From NCBI GenBank assembly GCA_013289955.1, contig JABCYZ010000028.1:24652-88651 (forward strand): a stretch of 64,000 bases of DNA, read 5' to 3'. How positions within the stretch are numbered: the stretch's first letter is position 1; each line of letters begins with the position of its first letter. Of the stretch, positions 8,787-18,450 are shown piece by piece. The notes under the pieces were generated by a model. That model was not told the DNA's origin and ran no database searches. It worked only from the letters and a program-made list of their open reading frames with translations. The DNA is from Acidobacteriota bacterium (GTDB taxonomy: Bacteria > Acidobacteriota > Terriglobia > Acidiferrales > UBA7541). A program made the translations under genes and the position numbers.

Positions 8787-10247
8787 ATGTGGGATCTCTG
8801 TACCAATGCACTCGACACCGCCCGTCTCCGCGGCGCAACCTACGCCGACGTTCGCATGATGCATCTGCGCCAGCGCGACTTGACCACAAAGAATGGCCAG
8901 GTCGGCACGCTAGCACAGTCTGAATCGATTGGCATCGGCATTCGCGCGCTAGCACACGGCGCATGGGGCTTTGCCTCGACCGATCGACTCACCCGTGAGG
9001 GCGTTTCCGCCTGCGCCGGCGAAGCCGTCTCGATCGCCAAAGCTTCCTCCCTGGCAAAACGCGGTGATGTCGAAATGGTTCCGGAAGACGCCTATGTCGA
9101 TAGCTGGCAAAGCCCGTTTCGCAAAGATCCGTTCGAACTCCCGTTGGAAAATCAGCTCGCTCTTCTGCTCGCCGCGGACGCCGAAATGCGCCGCATCAAG
9201 GGCGTCACGCTCACCGAAGCCGGCCTGCAGTTCCGCAAGATAGACTCGTGGTTCGCTTCGAGCATCGGTTCACGCATTCATCAACGCAAACTGATCACTG
9301 GCTGCGGCATCGCCGCCACCTCCTTCCAGGGCGGAGAAATTCAGAAACGTTCTTATCCCAACAGCTTCGGCGGCCAGCATGCTCTGGGGGGCTACGAACT
9401 TGTCGAGTCTCTCGACCTTCTGAAGCACGCCCCGCGGGTCGGCGAAGAGGCTGCCGCGCTTCACTCGGCGGCCCAATGCCTCGAGAAAACGGGAACGCTG
9501 ATTCTCGGTGGAAGCCAGCTAGGCCTGCAAATTCACGAATCCGTCGGCCATCCCATCGAACTCGACCGCGTCCTCGGCCAGGAAGCTAATTTCGCCGGCA
9601 CAAGCTTTCTCACGCTGGACCAACTCAACAAACTTCGCTATGGCTCAGACATCGTCAACGTGGTTGCCGACGCCCGCCTCGAACACGGCGCCGGCCTCGG
9701 CTCTTTTGCCTACGATGACGAAGGCGTTCCCGCGCAGTGCACCGACATCATCAAGGACGGCCAATTCCGTGGCTATCTCTCCAATCGCGAAACCGCCCAT
9801 CTTATCGGCCTGAAGCGCTCGTCCGGCACGATGCGCACCGAGAGCTGGAATCGTCTGCCGATCATTCGCATGACAAATATCAGCCTCAACCCTGGCACCT
9901 GGGATTTTGACGACCTGATCGCCGATACCGACGACGCCATCCTCATGGAAACCAACCGCTCGTGGTCTATCGACGACCGCCGCTACCAATTTCAGTTTTC
10001 AACGGAGATGGGCTGGGAAATCAAGGGCGGCAAGAAAACGCGCATGCTGAAAAATCCCAGCTACAGCGGCATCACCACCGAATTCTGGAACTCCTGCGAT
10101 GCCATTTGTTCGCGTGATCACTGGACGCTCTGGGGCACGCCGAACTGCGGCAAAGGCCAGCCCATGCAAACCATGGGCACCGGCCACGGCGCCGCGCCAT
10201 CGCGTTTCCGCAATGTCAAAATCGGCTCGGCATTTTCAAATCAATGA
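8787..10247 (+). CDS. tldD: TldD metalloprotease subunit
   Basis: 486 residues. TldD pairs with TldE/PmbA to form a zinc protease that degrades short unfolded peptides and matures some ribosomally made antibiotics and antitoxins. The metal-binding HExxxH motif is visible in IHESVGHPIELDR near residue 250. A Cys in GTPNCGKG near the C-terminus is in the position of the third zinc ligand. The C-terminus GTGHGAAPSRFRNVKIG is typical. The stop overlaps the start of the partner gene by four bases (ATGA). No peptide precursor gene was recognised next to it. Confidence 0.92.
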   Translation: MWDLCTNALDTARLRGATYADVRMMHLRQRDLTTKNGQVGTLAQSESIGIGIRALAHGAWGFASTDRLTREGVSACAGEAVSIAKASSLAKRGDVEMVPEDAYVDSWQSPFRKDPFELPLENQLALLLAADAEMRRIKGVTLTEAGLQFRKIDSWFASSIGSRIHQRKLITGCGIAATSFQGGEIQKRSYPNSFGGQHALGGYELVESLDLLKHAPRVGEEAAALHSAAQCLEKTGTLILGGSQLGLQIHESVGHPIELDRVLGQEANFAGTSFLTLDQLNKLRYGSDIVNVVADARLEHGAGLGSFAYDDEGVPAQCTDIIKDGQFRGYLSNRETAHLIGLKRSSGTMRTESWNRLPIIRMTNISLNPGTWDFDDLIADTDDAILMETNRSWSIDDRRYQFQFSTEMGWEIKGGKKTRMLKNPSYSGITTEFWNSCDAICSRDHWTLWGTPNCGKGQPMQTMGTGHGAAPSRFRNVKIGSAFSNQ

Positions 10248-11650
10248 GCACTTCGCGCAAATCGGGCAAGTCTCCAGCAGGGAAGAGCACTGCCCCATCC
10301 GCCCAACTATTCCCCGAACGCGAATTGCGCCGGATCATCGATACCGTCCTCCGACTGGCCAAAACCACGGGCGCCGATGAAACGGAAGTTCACGTCGATG
10401 AAACCGCCGACTCTCTCACCCGATTCGCCAACAATGCCATCCATCAAAACGTTGCCGAGCACGGCCTCAACGTGTCGATTCGAACAGTCGTCGATCACCG
10501 CACCGCCCGCGCCACCACGAATCGCATCGACGAAGATTCCCTCCGCGCAGCCATCGAAGCCTCCTTGTCGCTCGCGCACAGCCAGCCGAAAGATCCGCAT
10601 CTCCTTCCGCTGCCTGGCAAACAGCGCTATCGAAGAGTAAATCGTTTTCTGAAAGATACCGCAGCTCTCACGCCCGAAGAACGCGCCCGTGCCGTCCGTC
10701 GCGCCTGCGATATCGCCATCCAAAACGGCCAGGTCGCCGCCGGAATTTTCGCCAGCGGCCTCCAACAATCCGCGCTCGGCAATTCGCGCGGCCTCTTTGC
10801 CGCCTACCGCGAAACCCACGCCGAATTCAGCATCACCATGCAAGAAAATCCCGCCGCGAGCTGGGCCAAAGCCAACGCCGCCAGCGTCCGTGCCTTCGAT
10901 CCACAACGATTAGCGCGGCGCGCCAGCGAAAAAGCGCACCTGGCTGTGGACGCACGCGAACTTCCTCCAGGCCGCTACACGGTGGTCCTCGAACCCGCGG
11001 CGGTGCTCGATCTCGTCGGCTTCCTCTTTTACGATTTCGCCGCCACCGCTCTCGAGGACAAACGCTCCTGCCTCAATGACCGCATGGGCAAGCCTCTGTT
11101 CGGCAAGAACATCTCCATCACCGACGATGCTCACCATCCTCTGCAGCTCGGCGCTCCCTTCGACGGCGAAGGCATCCCGCGCCAGCAGGTGGCTCTCGTC
11201 GATTGCGGCGTCCCAAAAAATCTCGTCTATTCCCGCAGCAGCGCCAAATCCGCCAACAAGAAACCGACCGGCCACGGCTTTGCTCTCCCCAACGAATACG
11301 GCGAAGCCCCCATGAATCTTGTCTTTGCCGGCGGCGATTCCTCCCTCGAAAAAATGGCCGCCTCCACAGACCGCGGCCTGCTGGTAACGCGCCTCTGGTA
11401 CATCCGCGAAGTCGATCCCTACGAAAAAGTGATGACCGGCATGACCCGCGACGGCCTTTTTCTCATCGAAAAGGGCAAAGTGACCAGCGCCGTCCGCAAC
11501 TTCCGCTTCAATCAGTCCATCCTCGAGATGCTCCGCAACGTCGAGCAACTCGGCCCTGCCGTCCGCGCCACCGGCGAGGAAGCCTTTGAAATGGTTGTTC
11601 CTGCAATGAAAGTCCGCGATTTTCATTTTTCGGAAGTTACAAAGTTTTAA
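10244..11650 (+). CDS. TldE/PmbA-type partner of TldD
   Basis: 468 residues. It resembles TldD in fold but has no HExxxH motif, as expected for the non-catalytic TldE subunit. Family-like stretches include SLTRFANNAIHQNVAEHG near residue 55, YTVVLEPAAVLDLVGF near 245 and the C-terminal metal-independent TldD/PmbA domain ending in FRFNQSILEMLRNVEQLG. Translation is coupled to tldD by the ATGA overlap. The first 20 or so residues are Ser/Lys-rich and may be disordered. Confidence 0.9.
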   Translation: MSTSRKSGKSPAGKSTAPSAQLFPERELRRIIDTVLRLAKTTGADETEVHVDETADSLTRFANNAIHQNVAEHGLNVSIRTVVDHRTARATTNRIDEDSLRAAIEASLSLAHSQPKDPHLLPLPGKQRYRRVNRFLKDTAALTPEERARAVRRACDIAIQNGQVAAGIFASGLQQSALGNSRGLFAAYRETHAEFSITMQENPAASWAKANAASVRAFDPQRLARRASEKAHLAVDARELPPGRYTVVLEPAAVLDLVGFLFYDFAATALEDKRSCLNDRMGKPLFGKNISITDDAHHPLQLGAPFDGEGIPRQQVALVDCGVPKNLVYSRSSAKSANKKPTGHGFALPNEYGEAPMNLVFAGGDSSLEKMAASTDRGLLVTRLWYIREVDPYEKVMTGMTRDGLFLIEKGKVTSAVRNFRFNQSILEMLRNVEQLGPAVRATGEEAFEMVVPAMKVRDFHFSEVTKF

Positions 11651-11746
11651 TAATCCATGGCTTAGAATCTCCTCCCCCACAAAACCGATTTGATAAATGC
11701 AAATTCTGCGTTGTACATCTTTGCCCCACCAGCTTCATAAACAGGT

Positions 11747-14700
11747 ATGTACCAACGGTGCTTGCCCGCCCGCAGCCATCGGCACCCGAACTGGGGCCAC
11801 CCCGACCACGACGCCTGTGGTACAGGTTTTGTCGCTCGCCTTGGCGGGGCCCCTAGCCATGAAATCGTCAACATCGCCCTGACCGCCCTCGAGCGCCTCA
11901 CGCACCGCGGCGGTGTCGATGCCGACGGCGCCAGCGGCGACGGCGCCGGCCTCCTCACCTCGCTTCCGTACGAGTTCTTCCGCGCCCGCGCGCAGGAGCA
12001 GGGCATCGATCTTCCAGAAGTTTTTGGACTGGGGTTTGCCTTTTTCCCAACCGACAGAGTGGCTGACGCTAAGGCCGCGGTAGAAGCCTCCGCCGACACC
12101 GAGCGTCTCCGGATCCTCGGATGGCGCCGCGTCCCCACCAACACAAATTCTCTCGGCAGCAAAGCTCTAGAAACCATGCCCGAGATCTGGCAATTCTACG
12201 TCGCGCCTTTTCACGCATCGCGCGGTGTATCGCGCTTCGAGTGGAAGCTCGCCCTACTCCGCAAACGCGCCGAATCGCTCCTTCCAGAGCGTTGTTATCT
12301 CTGTTCGCTCTCCTCGCAAACGGTCGTCTACAAAGGCCTCCTCACGCCCTGGCAATTCCCGCAATTCTACGAAGATCTCCGCGACGCCGCCTTCGCCACC
12401 ACATTCGCGATCTTCCATCAGCGCTACTCGACCAACACGCAGCCCTCCTGGGATCTCGCGCAGCCTTTCCGTTATGTCGCCCACAACGGCGAGATCAACA
12501 CCATCGTCTCGAACCGCCGCTGGCTCCGCGCCAAACAGCGCGAACTCCGCGCCCGCCTCACGGTCGGCTCTTGGTTCACCCCGCTCGAGAAAAGGGTCAG
12601 CGACTCCGCCAGCTTCGATAACGCGTTCGAGCTGAAACTCCTCGAAGGCTTCGGCCCGGACGAAGCCATGCTCACCATGGTTCCTCCGGCGTTTGAAAAC
12701 GATCCTCTTCTGTCCAGAGACATCCGCGCCGCCCTCACTTCGCTTTCGCAGCAAAGCGAGCCCTGGGATGGCCCAGCTGCCCTGATTTTCTCCGACGGTC
12801 AATTCGTCGGCGCAAAGCTCGATCGCAACGGGCTCCGACCCCTGCGCTACACACTAACGCACGACGGCCTCCTAATCGCCGGCTCCGAAACCGGCTTGAT
12901 CGATCTCGAAGAGTCCCGCATCGCCGAACGCCAGCGCCTCGGCCCCGGCGAAATGATTCTCGCCAACCCCGCCACCGGCCTCTTTCTCCGCTGGCGCGAA
13001 ATCCTGAAGCGCCTCGCGATGCATCAAGCGCGCAACGCCATGCCGCCTCCGCGGCACCTCGCCTTTTCCGCGGCGACCCCCGGCGCAACCACACCCGAAC
13101 CCAAGCGCATTGCCGCCGCTGCCGGCTGGACCGAAGACCAATTCAGGACGCTTTTCTCCGCGCTCATCCACGGCAAAGAAGCCGACTGGAGCATGGGCGA
13201 CGACGCCCCGCCCGCTTTTCTCTCCACCCTCTCTCGCACGCTCTGGGACTACTGCAAGCAGCGGTTCGCGCAAGTCACCAATCCTCCCATCGACCCGCTG
13301 CGCGAAACGCATGTCATGTCTCTCGACGTCCATCTCAAAGATGGCGTCACGCTCCCCGGTCCTCTGCTCAACGCCGGACAGCTCGCCGAACTCTCCGAAT
13401 TTTTCGGCCCCGTGCATCGCATCGACTTGACTTTCTCTTCTGCCCTGGGAGTCCCGGGCGCGCGCTGCAGAATTGCTCAGCTATCATCTACCCCTCTGAG
13501 CAGCAGTGGACGCCCGGGCCTCCTCCTCCTTTCCGATCGCGGCCTCAACGCGGAAAACGCCGCTCTTCCTGCGCTGCTGGCTACGGCTGCAGTCTGGAAA
13601 GCGATGGTTCAGGAGGGCCTCTGGGACTTGCCGCTCGTCGTCGAAACCGCGCAAGTCTTTGACACGCATCACGTAGCGCTCCTGGTTGCTGCCGGTGCGA
13701 GCGCTGTTGTGCCGTATCTTGCCGATGAATTCGCCGAAGCGCTCGAACCAGGCGGTGCCGACCGCATGCGTGTTGCCATCACTGCAGGACTCAGAAAGGT
13801 TCTAGCCCGCATGGGCGTCTCTACGCTTGCGAGCTATCGCAACAGCCATCTTTTTGAAATCGTCGGCCTCTCCGAAGATCTCTGCGCCGATTTCTTCGAG
13901 GATGCCGCCGACTATCCCGGCTCAAAAACCCTCGACGATCTTTTCGCGGATTACGTCCGCATGCACAGCACAGCTTTTTCGCCCGCAACCGCGGAACTCG
14001 CCGACGCCGGTCTTTACCGCTTCCGCAAAGGCGCCGAACTTCACGCCACGTCTCCCGAAGTCGTTCGCCGGATGCATGCGCACGTTCGCGCTCCCGAAGC
14101 CGGAAAATTCGCCGCCTTCGAAGAATTGTCCGAACACCAGGGCACCGTTTTCCTCCGCGATTTGCTGGAAACCGTGCCCGGCACCCCTGTTCCTGTCGAG
14201 GAAGTCGAGTCCACCAGCACGATTCTTCGCCGCTTCAGCACCCAGGCGATGTCTCTCGGTTCGTTGAGTCCCGAAGCGCACCGCACGCTGGCGGTTGCCA
14301 TGAATCTCATCGGTGGCCGCAGCAACACCGGCGAAGGCGGCGAGGATCCCAACACCTACCGCTTCGAGCCCGCCGCCGCAAACAAAATCAAGCAAGTCGC
14401 ATCCGGCCGCTTCGGCGTAACCGCGGACTACCTCGTCCACGCCGAAGAACTCGAAATCAAAATGGCGCAAGGCTCCAAGCCCGGCGAAGGCGGCCAGCTC
14501 CCCGCGCGCAAAGTCACCGAATATATCGCGCGCATCCGTCACGCCACTCCCGGCACGCCGCTGATCTCGCCTCCGCCGCACCACGATATTTACAGCATTG
14601 AAGACCTGGCCCAGCTCATCCATGACTTGCGCGCTGTAAATCCCAGCGCCCGCATCGGAGTCAAACTCGTGAGCGGCGCAGGAGTGGGCATCATCGCGGC

Positions 14701-16111
14701 AGGCGTCGCCAAAGCAGGCGCCGATGTCATCACCATCAGCGGCCACAACGGCGGCACGGGCTCGTCGCCTCTCACCTCGATCAAAAACACCGGCCTGCCC
14801 TGGGAAATTGGCCTTCGTGAAACGCACGACACGCTGGTCCGCGCCGGCCTGCGCTCCCGCGTCTCTCTCCGAGTCGACGGCGGCCTGAAATTTTCGCGCG
14901 ACATCATCGTAGGCGCGCTTTTCGGCGCCGATGAATTCGGCTTTGGCACCGCCTCGCTCCTGGCTATCGGCTGCGTTATGGCGCGCCAATGCCATCTGAA
15001 TACCTGTCCTGTGGGCATCGCGACGCAAGATGAAAAGCTCCGCACCCGCTTCAATGGCAAACCGGAAATGGTCGTCGCCTATTTCCGCTCCCTCGCCGAA
15101 GAAGTCCGCAAGCGTCTCGCCGAACTTGGCGCCCATTCTCTCAGCGATCTCACCGGTTGGTACGACCGTCTCAGCGCCCGCTCTGGCATGGATCCTCTGT
15201 TGATCGTCCCCATCACCGACTCCAACCGCGTCGCGCCGCAGCAGTCTCCCGCGCTGCACGCCGCTGCGCGCGAAGACGTCCTGCATTTCAGCCCCGCGTT
15301 CGAGCTGCAAACGGAATCTCAACCCATTCAAAATTCCGACCGCAGCGTTGGCGCCGGTATGAGCGGAGAACTCATGCGCCGCCGCCGTCCCTCGAGCCAA
15401 GGCCACGCCGCCCCGCAAGAAATATCCAAGGAATTCCACGGCTGTGCCGGACAAAGTTTTGGCGCGTTCCTGGCGGAAGGCATCACTCTGGCGCTCTCCG
15501 GCGAAGCCAACGATTACGTGGGAAAAGGTCTTTCCGGTGGAACGATCTCCATCGCCGCAAGCTCCGCCGCATCTCGTCGCGGAGACGTCCTCGCCGGCAA
15601 CACCGTCCTCTATGGCGCCACTTCCGGCCAACTCTTCGTGGCCGGCCGGGCTGGTGAGCGCTTCGCCGTCCGCAACAGCGGCGCTCTCGCCGTCGTCGAA
15701 GGTGTCGGCCAGCACGGCTGCGAATACATGACCGGCGGCGTCGTTCTCGTCCTCGGCCCTCTAGGCCTCAATTTCGGCTCTGGCATGACCGGCGGCCTCT
15801 CCTACGTTCTCCGCGGCGAGGCCGACGAAGTGATTCATCGCGATTTTGTCACTCTTTCCGAGATCGACTCCCAAGAAGAAGTCTGGCTGCGCATCGTCCT
15901 CGAGAAGCATCTGCGCCTCACTGCCAGCCCGCGTGCCTCGCGCCTTCTCTCGCGCCGCGGCGTCCTCCCGTTCTTGCGGGTGCAGCCGCTCCATTTCCAA
16001 GGCACATTAGAAGCCACCTGGGAGCCCCTGCTGGCCCGCTTGAGGCATCAAGAACCAGTTTTCACACCGCCGCAAACTGCGGCGTTTTCCCGGGCCACGT
16101 CGCCTGTCTGA
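11747..16111 (+). CDS. gltB: Glutamate synthase, large (alpha) subunit
   Basis: 1454 residues. It transfers the glutamine amide to 2-oxoglutarate to give glutamate. Cys24 in DHDACGTGF is the expected mature N-terminus and nucleophile after removal of a short propeptide. The central and FMN domain follows, with GGRSNTGEGGEDP near residue 860. The 3Fe-4S cysteines form C-x5-C-x4-C at about 1076, 1082 and 1087. The C-terminal GXGXG beta-helix runs from about 1240. The ATG start has no good ribosome site. No small subunit (gltD) lies in the window, so it must be elsewhere or the enzyme uses another electron donor. Confidence 0.95.
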   Translation: MYQRCLPARSHRHPNWGHPDHDACGTGFVARLGGAPSHEIVNIALTALERLTHRGGVDADGASGDGAGLLTSLPYEFFRARAQEQGIDLPEVFGLGFAFFPTDRVADAKAAVEASADTERLRILGWRRVPTNTNSLGSKALETMPEIWQFYVAPFHASRGVSRFEWKLALLRKRAESLLPERCYLCSLSSQTVVYKGLLTPWQFPQFYEDLRDAAFATTFAIFHQRYSTNTQPSWDLAQPFRYVAHNGEINTIVSNRRWLRAKQRELRARLTVGSWFTPLEKRVSDSASFDNAFELKLLEGFGPDEAMLTMVPPAFENDPLLSRDIRAALTSLSQQSEPWDGPAALIFSDGQFVGAKLDRNGLRPLRYTLTHDGLLIAGSETGLIDLEESRIAERQRLGPGEMILANPATGLFLRWREILKRLAMHQARNAMPPPRHLAFSAATPGATTPEPKRIAAAAGWTEDQFRTLFSALIHGKEADWSMGDDAPPAFLSTLSRTLWDYCKQRFAQVTNPPIDPLRETHVMSLDVHLKDGVTLPGPLLNAGQLAELSEFFGPVHRIDLTFSSALGVPGARCRIAQLSSTPLSSSGRPGLLLLSDRGLNAENAALPALLATAAVWKAMVQEGLWDLPLVVETAQVFDTHHVALLVAAGASAVVPYLADEFAEALEPGGADRMRVAITAGLRKVLARMGVSTLASYRNSHLFEIVGLSEDLCADFFEDAADYPGSKTLDDLFADYVRMHSTAFSPATAELADAGLYRFRKGAELHATSPEVVRRMHAHVRAPEAGKFAAFEELSEHQGTVFLRDLLETVPGTPVPVEEVESTSTILRRFSTQAMSLGSLSPEAHRTLAVAMNLIGGRSNTGEGGEDPNTYRFEPAAANKIKQVASGRFGVTADYLVHAEELEIKMAQGSKPGEGGQLPARKVTEYIARIRHATPGTPLISPPPHHDIYSIEDLAQLIHDLRAVNPSARIGVKLVSGAGVGIIAAGVAKAGADVITISGHNGGTGSSPLTSIKNTGLPWEIGLRETHDTLVRAGLRSRVSLRVDGGLKFSRDIIVGALFGADEFGFGTASLLAIGCVMARQCHLNTCPVGIATQDEKLRTRFNGKPEMVVAYFRSLAEEVRKRLAELGAHSLSDLTGWYDRLSARSGMDPLLIVPITDSNRVAPQQSPALHAAAREDVLHFSPAFELQTESQPIQNSDRSVGAGMSGELMRRRRPSSQGHAAPQEISKEFHGCAGQSFGAFLAEGITLALSGEANDYVGKGLSGGTISIAASSAASRRGDVLAGNTVLYGATSGQLFVAGRAGERFAVRNSGALAVVEGVGQHGCEYMTGGVVLVLGPLGLNFGSGMTGGLSYVLRGEADEVIHRDFVTLSEIDSQEEVWLRIVLEKHLRLTASPRASRLLSRRGVLPFLRVQPLHFQGTLEATWEPLLARLRHQEPVFTPPQTAAFSRATSPV

Positions 16112-16130
16112 AAGGAGCAAGTTTCTCCGG

Positions 16131-16158
16131 TTACTTAGCGAAGACATTTCGCTATAAT
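16131..16158 (+). promoter_or_regulatory. Promoter with overlapping inverted repeat before the LysR gene
   Basis: TATAAT at 16153-16158 is a perfect -10 box. The inverted repeat AGCGAA-N5-TTCGCT (16137-16153) overlaps its upstream edge. A start of transcription near 16165 would fall after the TTG at 16161 and about 14 bases before ATG 16179. The repeat is a natural candidate for autoregulation by the LysR protein. Confidence 0.5.
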
Positions 16159-16178
16159 TCTTGCCGAGCCACCCGCCT

Positions 16179-17096
16179 ATGGACTTTGACCAACTTGCCA
16201 CTTTCGTCTATGTTGCCAAACTAAAGAGCTTCTCCCGCGCCGGGCAAAAAGTCTTCCGTTCGCAATCCGCCGTCAGCGCACAAATTCGCCAGCTCGAACA
16301 AGCCTACCGCGCGCGTCTCCTCGACCGCTCCGCCAAGTCCGTAGAGCTGACTCCCGCCGGCGAGGTCCTGTTCGAATACGCCGAGCGCCTCCTCCGCCTC
16401 CGCGACGAATCCATCCAGGTCGTTGCCGACCGCGGTGACGTCGTCCAGGGCCCGCTCGTCTTCGGTGCCAACGAAGCTACCTGTCTCTATCTCTTGCCCG
16501 ACATGTTCGCGGATTTTCAGCGCCGCTACCCGCAAGTTCACATCAGCATCTATCGCAATTTCAGCCACAAGATTTTGCAGCGTGTGGAAGATGGCTCGGT
16601 CGATGTCGGCATCGTCACGCTTCCCATCAAATCGCCAACTCTCAAAGTTCACCACCTTTCGCGCGACCGCCTGCGTTTCATGGTTAGCACTCGCAATCCT
16701 CTGGCCCATCGCTCGAAGATCACGCTCGAAGAAGTCGCGGCGCAGCCTCTGATTTTCCCCCGCACCGGCTTCACTCGCCAGGTGCTGGACAAACTCTTCC
16801 GCCCCTATCGCGCCCGGCTTCGCGTGGCCATGGAGCTCCCCAGCATCGGCATGATCAAGCGCTTTGTAGCAGCCGACGCCGGCGTCTCCTTCATCAGCGA
16901 AAGCTTCGCCCGCGACCAGGTCAAAGCTGGCGAAGTAAAGCTCCTCAACGTGGAAGGTGTCGACCTCTGGCGCGAACTCGGCCTAGTCTACCGCCGCGAC
17001 CGCAGCCTCCCCCGCGCGGCCCAAGCCCTAATCGCTGTAATCCGCGAGCATAAAAAATTCCCCGACGTCGCCACGACCGCCGCAGCCTCTGACTAA
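16179..17096 (+). CDS. LysR-family transcriptional regulator
   Basis: 305 residues. A winged helix-turn-helix occupies 1-60 (MDFDQLATFVYVAKLKSFSR, then SQSAVSAQIRQLE), followed by a LysR substrate-binding domain (about 88-295). ATG 16179 is preferred to an in-frame TTG 18 bases earlier because the -10 box TATAAT ends at 16158 and LysR proteins usually begin at this point. It follows gltB on the same strand by 67 bases but has its own promoter. The effector is unknown. LysR proteins control glutamate synthase in some bacteria, so a link to gltB is possible but is inference. Confidence 0.88.
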   Translation: MDFDQLATFVYVAKLKSFSRAGQKVFRSQSAVSAQIRQLEQAYRARLLDRSAKSVELTPAGEVLFEYAERLLRLRDESIQVVADRGDVVQGPLVFGANEATCLYLLPDMFADFQRRYPQVHISIYRNFSHKILQRVEDGSVDVGIVTLPIKSPTLKVHHLSRDRLRFMVSTRNPLAHRSKITLEEVAAQPLIFPRTGFTRQVLDKLFRPYRARLRVAMELPSIGMIKRFVAADAGVSFISESFARDQVKAGEVKLLNVEGVDLWRELGLVYRRDRSLPRAAQALIAVIREHKKFPDVATTAAASD

Positions 17097-17121
17097 GACC
17101 ATCGTGTCCCGAACGGAATCC

Positions 17122-17150
17122 GCAGGGGCAAGCCCCTGCCCGCTTTTCTT
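17122..17150 (+). terminator. Intrinsic terminator after the LysR gene
   Basis: GCAGGGG and CCCCTGC form a seven-pair stem around CAAG, and a T-rich run (CTTTTCTT) follows five bases after it. It lies 25 bases after the LysR stop. The remaining 220 bases to the next convergent gene show no gene. Confidence 0.55.
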
Positions 17151-17371
17151 GGCATTCCGGGATTCTGAAAGTGCGTCCATATTCTGTGCGAACAATGGAC
17201 GGACCGGGGGGCGGAGACACCCAAGCGGCTCCAGTAAGTTGACGATGTTTACGAAAAAACCTGCGGAGGGGATGTCACCGTTAATCAGACCCCAGGACTG
17301 TTAACCTGCGACTACGATCCTAGCCAGTGGCCTGCCACTACCCACTTCCCACAATTCACTGCTTACAGCTT

Positions 17372-18412
17372 TTAATGTACGTTGAAGTCCATGCTGGCGA
17401 TGGATCTTGATATCACGTTTTCCTGGATCTGAATCAGGTCATCTTCACCGTAGGTCATCCCGAGTACTGTGAACACATCGGTCCCTCGCGAAACGACCAC
17501 CAGCGTGCCTGACCAATCGTGGCCGTCCGCCATCCCGCGGTAGTGATATTCCACGGCCGGCAAACCGCCGACCACCGTCTTTCGCTGCGAAATGCGCCGG
17601 TAGTTTTCGTAGATTTCGCTCAGCCGTTTTTCCACCGTGGCTGCGGCCGGCTCCAGCGCCGTTTTCGTTTGTTCCTGCCCGATCACCATCAGCGTCGATT
17701 GATTCAGCGTGCCCAGGGCCACGATCGCGTCCGGCAGCGACTTTCGCGCCTCACCGTTCAATACCCAGCTCGGCGCTTTGTACATCCGGAAGCCGTGCGT
17801 GTAGTTCGTGTAGAGATTCCCTTGAACGTCTTCCCGAATCGCCGGCGGTTCCGGTTCTTTTGGCGCCGCAGGTTGCGCCGTGGAGGCTGCGATCGTTGTG
17901 TTCGGCGCCGCCGCCGGTGCAGTGATGGCCGGTGCCACGACGTTTGTCTTCGTTGCCGGCGGAACTTCGGGCCTCACTACGGCGTTGGTAATCTTGGGAG
18001 CTGACTTTTCGCGATTTCCCGCGACCGGGTCCGTGGATTTCGCGCTGGCATTCGTTGCCGTCGCCGTTCCTTCTGTGGGCTCCGCATTCGTAGCCGGAGC
18101 TTTCTTCGCTGCAGGCGTCTTCTCGGCTTTCGCCGTCTCGCCGGTCGGCGTCGACGGGACAATCGACGCGATCTTGTCTTTTTCGACGAGCACATACCCA
18201 AAGTCCGTTTTGACTTTGAACATGTTGTCTTCGTACGCCACGATGACGCCGTAAAGCTTCTTGCCGTCTTTCAGCCGGATTTCATCCGCTCGCACCGCGG
18301 TGACCGCGAAGCACATAGCCACAGTCAATGCCGCAGTGCAAAGTGATCGGCGCTTCTTGGGGACAGCCAACGCCGCAACGTAGAGGGAGCCGCGCATTTT
18401 GGGGACAGCCAT
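17372..18412 (-). CDS. Secreted protein with N-terminal Sm-like beta domain
   Basis: 346 residues, no named family assigned. An N-terminal export signal ends at about AVRA-DE (residue 43). A short beta-rich domain follows (DEIRLKDGKKLYGVIV to KDKIASI, about 43-83), then a Pro/Ala/Thr/Lys-rich linker (about 85-200). The C-terminal folded domain (about 205-346) begins NLYTNYTHGFRMYKAPSWVL and resembles small PsbP/lipoprotein-like stress domains in its pattern. The signal region holds an imperfect 14-residue tandem duplication (AVPKMRGSLYVAAL, AVPKKRRSLCTAAL). ATG 18412 is chosen because the upstream part of the frame overlaps another gene. Confidence 0.7.
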   Translation of the reverse strand: MAVPKMRGSLYVAALAVPKKRRSLCTAALTVAMCFAVTAVRADEIRLKDGKKLYGVIVAYEDNMFKVKTDFGYVLVEKDKIASIVPSTPTGETAKAEKTPAAKKAPATNAEPTEGTATATNASAKSTDPVAGNREKSAPKITNAVVRPEVPPATKTNVVAPAITAPAAAPNTTIAASTAQPAAPKEPEPPAIREDVQGNLYTNYTHGFRMYKAPSWVLNGEARKSLPDAIVALGTLNQSTLMVIGQEQTKTALEPAAATVEKRLSEIYENYRRISQRKTVVGGLPAVEYHYRGMADGHDWSGTLVVVSRGTDVFTVLGMTYGEDDLIQIQENVISRSIASMDFNVH

Positions 18413-18450
18413 ATTTTCAGTATGGGGTCGCTCCTCCAGCCTAGCAACAT

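Noticed and set aside
13922..15715. A 597-codon open frame on the minus strand
   Set aside because: It is the shadow of the glutamate synthase gene caused by GC-rich codon use; no family resemblance.
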